A stretch of DNA of 6,172 nt, from positions 1 through 6,172 of the forward strand of contig WGBF01000442.1 in the NCBI GenBank assembly GCA_015494485.1, written 5' to 3'. The translations under genes and the position numbers were made by a program. Shown in pieces: positions 1 to 6,168 of the stretch (positions are counted from its first letter, which is position 1; the number at the start of each line of letters is the position of its first letter). The DNA comes from a bacterium (GTDB lineage Bacteria; Calditrichota; Calditrichia; RBG-13-44-9; J042). The notes below the pieces were generated by a model. It worked only from the letters and a program-made list of their open reading frames with translations. It ran no database searches and was not told the origin of the DNA.

Positions 1-402
1 AGCATTGCGGACAAAGCAGAAGATGTGGCCATCTTAATGACCTTAAAACCCCTCCCGCAGATTGAACCGCTAAAAGAGGACATGAAAAACTTCATGTTAA
101 AAAACATCGAAGCGGTTGAAAAAACGCATGACATCATTCGGGAAATGGATGAGCTGCTGGAAAGCGCTTTTGGAGGAACGGAAGCGGAAAAAGTAATCCG
201 GATGGTAGAAGAAGTGGCGTTTATGGAGCACGAAGCGGACATTATGCAACACAAAATTCTAAAAGAATTATTCTCAATGGAAGATACATTGAGTTATTCG
301 AGCTTTTATTTATGGATTAACATTTTACAAACCATGGCATCGCTGGCAAACCTGGCGGAAAAATTAGCAAACCGTGTGCGAATGTTACTGGAAGTCCGCT
401 AA
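1..402 (+). CDS. DUF47/PhoU-like phosphate transport accessory protein (5' truncated by window edge)
   Basis: The reading frame is open from base 1 to the TAA at 400-402, giving 133 residues. The family is usually a little over 200 residues, so about 80-90 N-terminal residues lie outside the window. The GTG at 25 is internal and not the true start, because the frame reads SIADKAEDVA before and through it, a conserved stretch of the family. The protein is all-helical and has PhoU-type E(D)xxxD motifs at visible residues 4-8 (DKAED) and 76-80 (EHEAD), which bind metal clusters in PhoU relatives. The end, LANLAEKLANRVR, resembles the last conserved helix of the family. The permease gene starts 25 nt downstream on the same strand, the classic DUF47-PiT operon pair. 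Its likely role is a cytoplasmic partner or regulator of that transporter. The family assignment is firm; the exact function is inferred. Confidence 0.9.
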   Translation, partial: SIADKAEDVAILMTLKPLPQIEPLKEDMKNFMLKNIEAVEKTHDIIREMDELLESAFGGTEAEKVIRMVEEVAFMEHEADIMQHKILKELFSMEDTLSYSSFYLWINILQTMASLANLAEKLANRVRMLLEVR

Positions 403-427
403 CTAACTTAAACATTGGAGAACATGT

Positions 428-1855
428 ATGGGCATTGAGACCATTATTCTGACAATCGCGCTGATCAGCGGATTTTATATGGCCTGGAGCATTGGTGCCA
501 ACGATGTGGCAAATGCGATGGGAACTTCGGTGGGCTCCGGAGCACTCACCATCCGACGAGCCGTAATTATTGCCGCATTTCTGGAGTTTGCCGGTGCATT
601 TTTTGTTGGTACGCACGTTTCGGAAACCATCCGCAAGGGCATTATCAGCCCGGAAGTTTTTGCCCCCAATCCCATGCTTCTGGTATACGGTATGGTCGGG
701 GCATTATTGGCCGCCGCAATCTGGCTGCAAGTGGCTTCGTATTTTGGCTGGCCCGTTTCGACCACGCACTCCATTGTTGGTTCCGTGTTGGGTTTTGGCG
801 TGGTAGTTGGTGGCTGGCACGCTGCCGAATGGGGCAAGGTTGCATCCATTGTGGCCAGCTGGGTAATATCACCCCTTTTAAGTGGAACCATCGCATTTAT
901 TTTATTCTCCATCCTCCGACGGTTAATTTATTACAACCATAATCCAATCCGGGCGGCAAAACGGGTCACCCCGCCGTTGGTCTTTCTGGTATTTTACATT
1001 TTAACGTTAGCCATGCTTTTTAAGGGATTGAAAAATCTGAAGCTGCATCTGGATTTTGGCGAAGCTTCCCTTTACGGATTGGGCGTTGGGCTGCTTGCCG
1101 CTATTATCAGTCATCTTCTGTTAAAACGGATTCAGCCTGTGGAAATTGCTCCCCGTGAAAAAATTACCCAACCCCCGGTTGTCAAAAAAAATCTTCCCAA
1201 AATTATTGGTCTGGTGGAAAAGACCATGCACAGCGCCATCGGCGAAGTAAAAACAGAACTGGCGAAAATTCTGGAGGATTTGCGTGCTGTCCGGCTGGAT
1301 GTGGAAGAAGGCATTGAAGTGGAACGGGGTAGCAGTGAGTACAAATCTGTTCAACGCATTTTTGTGTATTTGCAAATCTTAAGTGCCGGCTTTGTTGCCT
1401 TTGCCCACGGTGCCAATGACGTAGCCAATGCTGTGGGCCCGTTGGCTGCTGTCATTAGTATTCTAAAAAATGGAATTGTTGGTGCAAAAACGCCGGTGCC
1501 CATCTGGGTGTTGGCACTGGGCGGTGTTGGTATTGTTGTCGGATTAGCCACTTGGGGTTGGCGGGTTATGCTGACCATCGGTAAAAAAATTACCGAACTG
1601 ACACCTACCCGGGGATTTTCCGCAGAATTTGCCACAGCTACCACCATTGTTCTGGCGTCAAAATTGGGATTACCCATTAGCACCACCCATACACTGGTCG
1701 GGGGTGTTTTAGGTGTGGGGCTGGCCCGCGGCATTGGGGCATTAAATCTCCGCGTTGTGACCAATATTATCATTTCCTGGCTAATTACAATCCCCGCTGG
1801 TGCCGCCGGGGCTATTTTCTTCTATTACATCCTGAAAGCGATTTTTGGTGGATGA
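428..1855 (+). CDS. pit: PiT-family inorganic phosphate transporter
   Basis: Inner-membrane permease of 475 residues that takes up inorganic phosphate coupled to a cation (H+ or Na+; the sequence alone does not decide which). It shows the internal duplication typical of the family: GANDVANA at residues 23-30 and again at 328-335, and P-[VI]-S-T-T-H at 109-114 and 416-421. These are the re-entrant substrate-binding motifs, and all are intact. Hydrophobic helices fill residues 5-235 and 310-472. The middle, about 236-308, is hydrophilic, with an amphipathic charged helix around 263-298, and probably forms a cytoplasmic loop. The start at 428 is set by GGAG at 417-420, 7 nt upstream; an ATG at 424 in another frame hits a stop after four codons. 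The gene follows the DUF47 gene by 25 nt, so the two are probably cotranscribed. Its stop lies inside the terminator hairpin shared with the converging stress-protein gene. Family identification is very secure. Confidence 0.97.
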   Translation: MGIETIILTIALISGFYMAWSIGANDVANAMGTSVGSGALTIRRAVIIAAFLEFAGAFFVGTHVSETIRKGIISPEVFAPNPMLLVYGMVGALLAAAIWLQVASYFGWPVSTTHSIVGSVLGFGVVVGGWHAAEWGKVASIVASWVISPLLSGTIAFILFSILRRLIYYNHNPIRAAKRVTPPLVFLVFYILTLAMLFKGLKNLKLHLDFGEASLYGLGVGLLAAIISHLLLKRIQPVEIAPREKITQPPVVKKNLPKIIGLVEKTMHSAIGEVKTELAKILEDLRAVRLDVEEGIEVERGSSEYKSVQRIFVYLQILSAGFVAFAHGANDVANAVGPLAAVISILKNGIVGAKTPVPIWVLALGGVGIVVGLATWGWRVMLTIGKKITELTPTRGFSAEFATATTIVLASKLGLPISTTHTLVGGVLGVGLARGIGALNLRVVTNIIISWLITIPAGAAGAIFFYYILKAIFGG

Positions 1856-1876
1856 GCGCCGGTCTGCTCATCCACC
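1847..1876. terminator. Shared hairpin at convergent gene ends (probable bidirectional terminator)
   Basis: A perfect 11-bp inverted repeat, GGTGGATGAGC (1847-1857) and GCTCATCCACC (1866-1876), encloses an 8-nt loop. On the + strand it is followed by CTTGTTTTCACTT, a T-rich but interrupted tail; on the - strand it is followed by only a short run (AAAAATCG), with no U-tract. It is therefore a good factor-independent terminator candidate for the permease transcript and a weaker one in the other direction. The stem contains the last two codons and the stop of both converging genes. Confidence 0.7.
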
Positions 1877-2794
1877 CTTGTTTTCACTTATGGCATCATG
1901 CTTTTTCCGGCCGGTGACCAACACCGGACAGGGTGCCATTTTCACCACCCGCTCGGTATTACTCCCAAACGACCAGAAGTATTCAAATCGGGAATACCCC
2001 CGAATGGCCATAATAATCAAATCAATGGCTTGTTCTCGTGCATACAGGTCAATTTGTTCATACGGTCTGCCCACGCGCACAACATCCACCACCCGTTGGG
2101 TTAACCCCGGCGTTTTAAAACGTTCCAATTCATTTCGGACACGCTCCACAATCTCATCATCCACATCCTTTAACAACAATCGAATATCATCCAACCACTG
2201 GAACGATTGGGCATTTTCTTTTTCAATCACATACATTAAATGAACCTCTGCATCAAACAGATTGGCCAGTACTTCTGCATCTTTAACTACTTTTTCGGAG
2301 TATTTGGAAAAATCAATCGGTGCCAGAATTTTCTTAATGTCCTTAACGGGATGATCCTTGTGCACTGTAATGACCGGAATGTCCGATAACCGCAATATCT
2401 TGTCCAGCACGTCACCAATCAAAAGCCCCGGACTACCAGACCAGCCATGAGTTCCCATAAACATCAAGTCAATCTTGTGCTTTGTGGCATAATCCATAAT
2501 CGCCGTAGCAGGTCGGGCAGCCCGAATAATATCGTAGTGCACATCCAGACGTTTTTCGGCAATATTGCGTTGATGTGCTTCCATCCACCGGCGAGCTTCC
2601 TCTTCTTCCTTTTTGATAATTTCATCGTATTTTTTTACCAACTCGTCATAATTGTGCCGTTCCCCAAACAGCGTATTCACATGCAGCACCGTTAACCGGG
2701 CACCAATAGTTTCCGCCCAGAATACCGCATGGTTTAATGCCTGGTCAGCATGGGGGCTAAAATCGACCGGGACTAAAATGGATTGAATATTCAT
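1868..2794 (-). CDS. Universal stress protein with two tandem UspA domains
   Basis: Cytoplasmic protein of 308 residues built of two Usp (adenine-nucleotide alpha-hydrolase-like) domains, about 1-147 and 154-296. Each opens with the typical strand and Asp-Phe-Ser: ILVPVDFSPHADQAL in domain 1, ILAPIDFSKYSEKVV in domain 2. Domain 1 has a near-canonical ATP-binding motif, G114-x2-G117-x9-G127, but Asp128 stands where Ser/Thr is usual. In domain 2 the first Gly is Ala263 and the spacing is ten residues before G277-S278, so nucleotide binding there is doubtful. A highly charged helix (about 46-80) is inserted after the second strand of domain 1. The ATG at 2794 is preceded by a strong GGAGGGG (minus strand, 2804-2798). 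The gene is monocistronic here, converges on the phosphate permease gene and diverges from the kinase gene. Such proteins aid survival under stress or energy limitation; the specific role is unknown. Confidence 0.95.
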   Translation of the reverse strand: MNIQSILVPVDFSPHADQALNHAVFWAETIGARLTVLHVNTLFGERHNYDELVKKYDEIIKKEEEEARRWMEAHQRNIAEKRLDVHYDIIRAARPATAIMDYATKHKIDLMFMGTHGWSGSPGLLIGDVLDKILRLSDIPVITVHKDHPVKDIKKILAPIDFSKYSEKVVKDAEVLANLFDAEVHLMYVIEKENAQSFQWLDDIRLLLKDVDDEIVERVRNELERFKTPGLTQRVVDVVRVGRPYEQIDLYAREQAIDLIIMAIRGYSRFEYFWSFGSNTERVVKMAPCPVLVTGRKKHDAISENKGG

Positions 2795-3090
2795 AATCCC
2801 CTCCGTATTTTTCTCATTTTTTATATGGTGCCATGAAAAAAAATATCCGTAAAAAATTACGTTGTGGCTTCATTCCGGTTAAATCCTTCTAATACTATTT
2901 TTGCCAGAATTCCTTTAGGAAGGGATGCTAAAAATTCCTAAAACCTGAATGCAAGTGTTGATACTATCCAACGAGATAGAAGTTTATTTTTTTAACAATA
3001 TATTTTTTTGTCAATTAAATACTTGATTTATTCGTTTTTTTATAACATCTTTATACACAATTCTACGTGTTTTATTTACGAGGGATGGGA
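2795..3090. promoter_or_regulatory. AT-rich divergent intergenic region with promoters for the stress-protein and kinase genes
   Basis: About 296 bp without a gene, clearly more AT-rich than the flanks, lying between two divergently transcribed genes, so it must carry both promoters. On the + strand there are three runs of seven T (2987-2993, 3003-3009, 3035-3041), TTGTCA at 3008-3013, and TATAAC (3041-3046) and TTATAC (3051-3056), but no hexamer pair with normal 16-18 nt spacing. On the - strand a TATAAA-like box lies near 2820-2827. An 8-bp inverted repeat, TTTAGGAA/TTCCTAAA (2914-2921 and 2935-2942), sits mid-region and could be an operator. CGTAA/TTACG (2848-2852 and 2857-2861) is a second small dyad. 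The existence of promoters is inferred from gene layout; none is placed exactly. Confidence 0.5.
3080..3084 (+). promoter_or_regulatory. Ribosome binding site deciding the kinase start
   Basis: GAGGG at 3080-3084 lies 6 nt before the GTG at 3091, an ideal distance. The in-frame ATG at 3085 abuts this motif directly, and the in-frame GTG at 3067 has no purine-rich sequence upstream. The motif therefore favours initiation at 3091. Confidence 0.6.
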
Positions 3091-5592
3091 GTGAAACGAA
3101 CCCCCACAACCCGTCAACTTTATTTGATTTTTTTTCTTTTTTCACTGTTCACCGGAGTAATATTTAGCATTTTAATTCTCCCGGGGTTCCGGCCATATAC
3201 CATGCATCCCACCCACCTGAAACGCAACATTCCAAATGCTACGTTGGCATTTCATGATTTTGATAATGACGGATACAGCGAATTGATTTATATCTTTACG
3301 GATAATACAAAAAATATGACTAATTTGTTGTTGAACAACTTTCAGGAAGATCCGATTGATCAGTTCAACCTGCGGGGAGAAGTATATTTTAATTCCTCCG
3401 CTTTCCGACAATGGATATTCTTTGCAGATTTAAACAATGACAATTGGGATGAAATGCTGGTATTTCATCAAGATGGGGATTCTGTTTTCCTATCGGTTAT
3501 CGATGTGTTACACAGAGACTATATGGTGGAATCCCAATTTCTTTTACGAAGGGAAGAAAAACGGGGTAAATTCAAAGATTGGATTATTTATTTTAATGAT
3601 AAAATTGTAGACGATCTGGACGGAGATGGGCAAAAGGAATTGGTTTTTACGATTGTCTCCGGATACGGACAAAAACCCCGTGGAATTTTTCGGTATGATT
3701 TTGCGGAGAAACGAATTACCCATGCCTACCATACGAACGCATCCTTTACGGCTATCCATACAGCAGACCTCGATGGAGATAACCGCAAAGAAATTCTGGT
3801 TTCCACGTACGCCGGGAAAAATTTTCCTCCGGATTCCGCGTATTCGGATGCCTTTTCCTGGCTGTTTGCATTTGATGATACCTTAAATCTCCTGTTCCCA
3901 CCCAAAAAATTTGGCGGATTCACTTCAGGTGTAACAGCCTACCACACGCAGTACAGAAATAAAAATTACATCTGGGCTTTAGTTGCTTATGGTGGCTTTT
4001 CACATGAACCGGGTAAATCGGTATTAATCGATTTGAACGGGAATATTATTGAACAAAAAGAACTACCTTTCCGTGTTTTCAGCACAACAATTTATAATAT
4101 TGTGGACAACCAGCCTATTCTATTTGCTTCTGCCGTTAAATATAAAACAATTGCACTTATTCAACCTCTTTTTCAGATACTTCGGGAAAATGAATATGAT
4201 AAATCGGTCTGGAAAGTGTTGCGCACGGACATTAATAATGATTTAATTCCTGAACTTGTACTTGTTGGTAAATCCGAAATCAGTATTCTAAATAACAATC
4301 TGGATTTTATCGGCAAACACCCCATTCCCGAAGAACTTCGACGAACACAATACGCATTCACCATTCGGAAAAATGGCCCTCAACAATATCCGTATTTTGT
4401 GGCCTCCGTACCAGAAAAAACGGTTATTCTGGCTATAAAACCCAATATTTTTTATCCGTTACGGCTATTTATCCCTTTTCTTATTGCTTTAGTTACATTT
4501 GGTGGTTTGGTCACGTTACATAAATCCGCCAGTTTGTTTTTTATTTATACCGGGTTTTTATTTTCATATTTAAAAAGCACAGTTAACGGGGTTTTATTAG
4601 TGGATAACCGAAACCGCATTTTATCCCACAACACTCGGTTTACCACCCTTCTGAATCTGGACACCCCCATTAAAACAAAAATGAAAGTTGAAGAAGCTCT
4701 GCATGCCCTTCCGGAATTGCTGTCCCATCTGCGTAAGGTTCAAAAAGACCAGCAGGAAATCCAGACAATGCTTACTATAAAATCCGGTAAAACATACCGG
4801 GAGATTAAATTATATATTAAACCGCTGGTTGCTTATTTAAACCTGCCGGTGGGGTATTTAATTGAAATCCAAAACCCCGAAGATACGCTTGGAGAACGCA
4901 CCCATGTGTGGGCAAAAACCGTCCAAAAACTAGCCCACGATATAAAAGCACCGTTAACCTCAATCCGTGTGGGGTTAAAAACCCTTGAAATTTATATTGA
5001 TCAGTCCGAACTGCCCAACAAAATGGATGTTATGAAAGATGTTCAAACGTTGCGAACGGAAATTGAACGGGTGCACAATATCACCAAAAATTTTCTCAAA
5101 TTCGTAAACATGGAAGAACCCAATTTTGCAATAGCCGATATTCATCACATTATTCAACGAAGCATAGAACGGTATCAGGGCTTTTTTAACAATACGGAAG
5201 GCATTCAACTGGAAACCCAGTTTGATTCCTCAATATCTCCTTTTTACATGGATTCTCAACAAATGGAAATGGTCTTCAATATTCTGATTGAAAATGCCAT
5301 TGATGCTATGGGTGGCCAGGGTACCTTATCCATTCAAACCAACAGAATTGATGATATTTTAAAGGACAATTTCCCTCTTTGTGAAATCGAGATTACCGAC
5401 AGCGGGAAAGGCCTTTCCCCGGAAGAATTGGAAAATATTTTTAATCCGTTCTTTACCACAAAAGAACACGGCACTGGACTGGGATTAACCATTGCCCAAA
5501 AAATTATTGAAGACCACCGCGGAACCATTACCGCTTACAGCAAAGAACACATTGGTACTACCTTTCGCATTGTACTTCCCATGCGGAGTTAA
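3091..5592 (+). CDS. Membrane sensor histidine kinase with FG-GAP/VCBS-like periplasmic domain, PAS-like domain and NtrB/NtrY-type kinase core
   Basis: Protein of 833 residues from GTG 3091, chosen for its ribosome binding site; in-frame ATG 3085 or GTG 3067 would add 2 or 8 residues. Layout: membrane anchor at about 10-32; periplasmic domain at about 33-455; membrane segment at about 457-476 with more hydrophobic sequence to 494; PAS-like domain at about 495-597; HisKA at about 604-672; HATPase at about 720-833. The outer domain has five D-x-[DN]-x-D-x-x-x-E-[LMI] motifs at 56-65, 113-122, 175-184, 226-235 and 380-389, as in calcium-binding FG-GAP/VCBS beta-propeller blades. The H-box AHDIKAPLTS carries the phospho-acceptor His616. 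The N-box (N730, N735), G1 DSGKGL (770-775), F-box FNPFF (784-788) and G2 GTGLGL (794-799) are intact, so the kinase should be active. The H-box and following helix resemble the NtrB/NtrY group, whose partners are often sigma-54-dependent regulators. No response regulator gene is visible, and the ligand is unknown. Confidence 0.93.
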   Translation: MKRTPTTRQLYLIFFLFSLFTGVIFSILILPGFRPYTMHPTHLKRNIPNATLAFHDFDNDGYSELIYIFTDNTKNMTNLLLNNFQEDPIDQFNLRGEVYFNSSAFRQWIFFADLNNDNWDEMLVFHQDGDSVFLSVIDVLHRDYMVESQFLLRREEKRGKFKDWIIYFNDKIVDDLDGDGQKELVFTIVSGYGQKPRGIFRYDFAEKRITHAYHTNASFTAIHTADLDGDNRKEILVSTYAGKNFPPDSAYSDAFSWLFAFDDTLNLLFPPKKFGGFTSGVTAYHTQYRNKNYIWALVAYGGFSHEPGKSVLIDLNGNIIEQKELPFRVFSTTIYNIVDNQPILFASAVKYKTIALIQPLFQILRENEYDKSVWKVLRTDINNDLIPELVLVGKSEISILNNNLDFIGKHPIPEELRRTQYAFTIRKNGPQQYPYFVASVPEKTVILAIKPNIFYPLRLFIPFLIALVTFGGLVTLHKSASLFFIYTGFLFSYLKSTVNGVLLVDNRNRILSHNTRFTTLLNLDTPIKTKMKVEEALHALPELLSHLRKVQKDQQEIQTMLTIKSGKTYREIKLYIKPLVAYLNLPVGYLIEIQNPEDTLGERTHVWAKTVQKLAHDIKAPLTSIRVGLKTLEIYIDQSELPNKMDVMKDVQTLRTEIERVHNITKNFLKFVNMEEPNFAIADIHHIIQRSIERYQGFFNNTEGIQLETQFDSSISPFYMDSQQMEMVFNILIENAIDAMGGQGTLSIQTNRIDDILKDNFPLCEIEITDSGKGLSPEELENIFNPFFTTKEHGTGLGLTIAQKIIEDHRGTITAYSKEHIGTTFRIVLPMRS

Positions 5593-5631
5593 ACCTGCTT
5601 TTACGATAAGAATTAAACGTTCCCCCCAAAT

Positions 5632-5802
5632 CTACCTGCCCCAAATAAAATGGTTGTTATATTCATAGCCCTGGGCTTCTGTATGGGAAATATGCTGGAG
5701 CACCTCAAACAGAACAGGAATTTTGCTCAATAATTCGGGTAAGGCCGGAATGGCTTTGGGAAATTCATTGCCCAACGGGCTGTAATCCGTAGCGATGGAG
5801 TG
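5632..5802 (-). pseudogene. Probable 3' remnant of an unidentified gene
   Basis: On the minus strand 56 sense codons run from CAC (5802-5800) to TAG (5634-5632), directly preceded in frame by TAA. The peptide begins HSIATDYSPLGNEFPK and ends EYNNHFIWGR. Its codons (GAA, AAA, GCC, CTG, CCG, GGC, ATT) match the intact genes of the window, and the peptide looks like a natural C-terminus. However, it lacks a start codon with a ribosome binding site near its 5' end, and 56 open codons alone are not statistically compelling. It is most likely the tail of a gene whose front was lost or replaced by the repeat material that follows from 5803. I do not recognise the family. A chance open frame is the alternative. 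Confidence 0.4.
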
Positions 5803-5956
5803 TTAAATTTTACCACAATTTGGATAAGATTGTACAGGATCGTCAACATTCATTTGGACGCTTTTTCTCTTAAAAACCGCAGAGGACGCCAAGGGCGCAG
5901 AGCAAAAATGAGGAATAAAAACATTGCGTTTTCTATTGTAATTTAAAACAGTGTCC
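5803..5956. other. Non-coding spacer with short repetitive motifs
   Basis: No open frame of useful length on either strand. It contains a GGAT...GGAT stretch (5822-5840, minus-strand reading ATCCTGTACAATCTTATCC), which resembles the ATCCTGT-type dispersed motifs common in some bacterial intergenic DNA, and the GCAGAG 9-mer repeat listed separately. From 5903 to 5956 the sequence is AT-rich, and I see nothing definite in it. Confidence 0.5.
5875..5905. repeat. 9-nt-periodic GCAGAG repeat of a widely dispersed type
   Basis: Three successive 9-mers, GCAGAGGAC (5879-5887), GCCAAGGGC (5888-5896) and GCAGAGCAA (5897-5905), follow AAACC. The heptamer CGCAGAG recurs exactly at 5878 and 5896, 18 nt apart. 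From memory, AACCGCAGAGG...GCAGAG strings are frequent dispersed intergenic repeats in unrelated bacterial genomes. Their function is not settled. Confidence 0.55.
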
Positions 5957-6168
5957 GCTCCTTCAGAGCTTTATTTTTCTGGAGGTTCCTCTTTACCCAG
6001 GGCTGCTCGCTGGGCTACTTATGTTTGACCCCTCCGGGGTCTGGCTTTTTGGGAAAAATTGTGGAAAGACAAAATAAAATAATGAGCGCGAAGCGCTCGT
6101 ACACAGATAGCCTGGGGCAAAGCCCCAGGTAGGGGAGTATCCGGCACAATGTCCAGCCCTGAAGGGGC
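5957..6168. repeat. Multi-hairpin mosaic element bounded by inverted hairpin copies
   Basis: About 212 bp with no gene but at least six local hairpins. Terminal hairpin GCTCCTTCAGAGC (5957-5969); CCCAG/CTGGG (5996-6000, 6010-6014); GACCCC/GGGGTC (6027-6032, 6036-6041); TTTTT/AAAAA (6046-6050, 6054-6058); GAGCGC/GCGCTC (6084-6089, 6093-6098); CCTGGGGC/GCCCCAGG (6111-6118, 6122-6129); AGCCCT/GGGGCT (6155-6160, 6164-6169). The last five have 3-nt loops (TCC, GGG, GAA, AAA, GAA). The minus-strand reading of 6156-6168, GCCCCTTCAGGGC, is an inverted copy of the left end with 11 of 13 matches. This resembles dispersed REP/MITE-like hairpin repeats of environmental bacteria. It may continue past the window edge, so the right boundary is provisional. 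Confidence 0.6.

Noticed and set aside
1351..1773. Open frame of 140 codons on the minus strand inside the permease gene
   Set aside because: It lies wholly opposite a secure PiT gene, and its translation has no recognisable domain; it is a shadow frame, as is the one at 475-912.
1845..2243. Open frame of 132 codons on the + strand opposite the stress-protein gene
   Set aside because: It is antisense to a well-supported Usp gene, has no ribosome binding site, and has a Ser/Arg/Thr-rich translation typical of a shadow frame.
3008..3046. Sigma-70 type promoter from TTGTCA (3008) and TATAAC (3041)
   Set aside because: The 27-nt spacing is far too long, and no other hexamer pair in the region fits well, so no exact promoter is claimed.
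3067..3090. Earlier starts of the kinase gene (GTG 3067, ATG 3085)
   Set aside because: Neither has a properly spaced ribosome binding site, whereas GTG 3091 does. They remain possible and would change only 2-8 N-terminal residues.
5593..5631. Intrinsic terminator just after the kinase gene
   Set aside because: No stem followed by a T-run is visible in this short gap.
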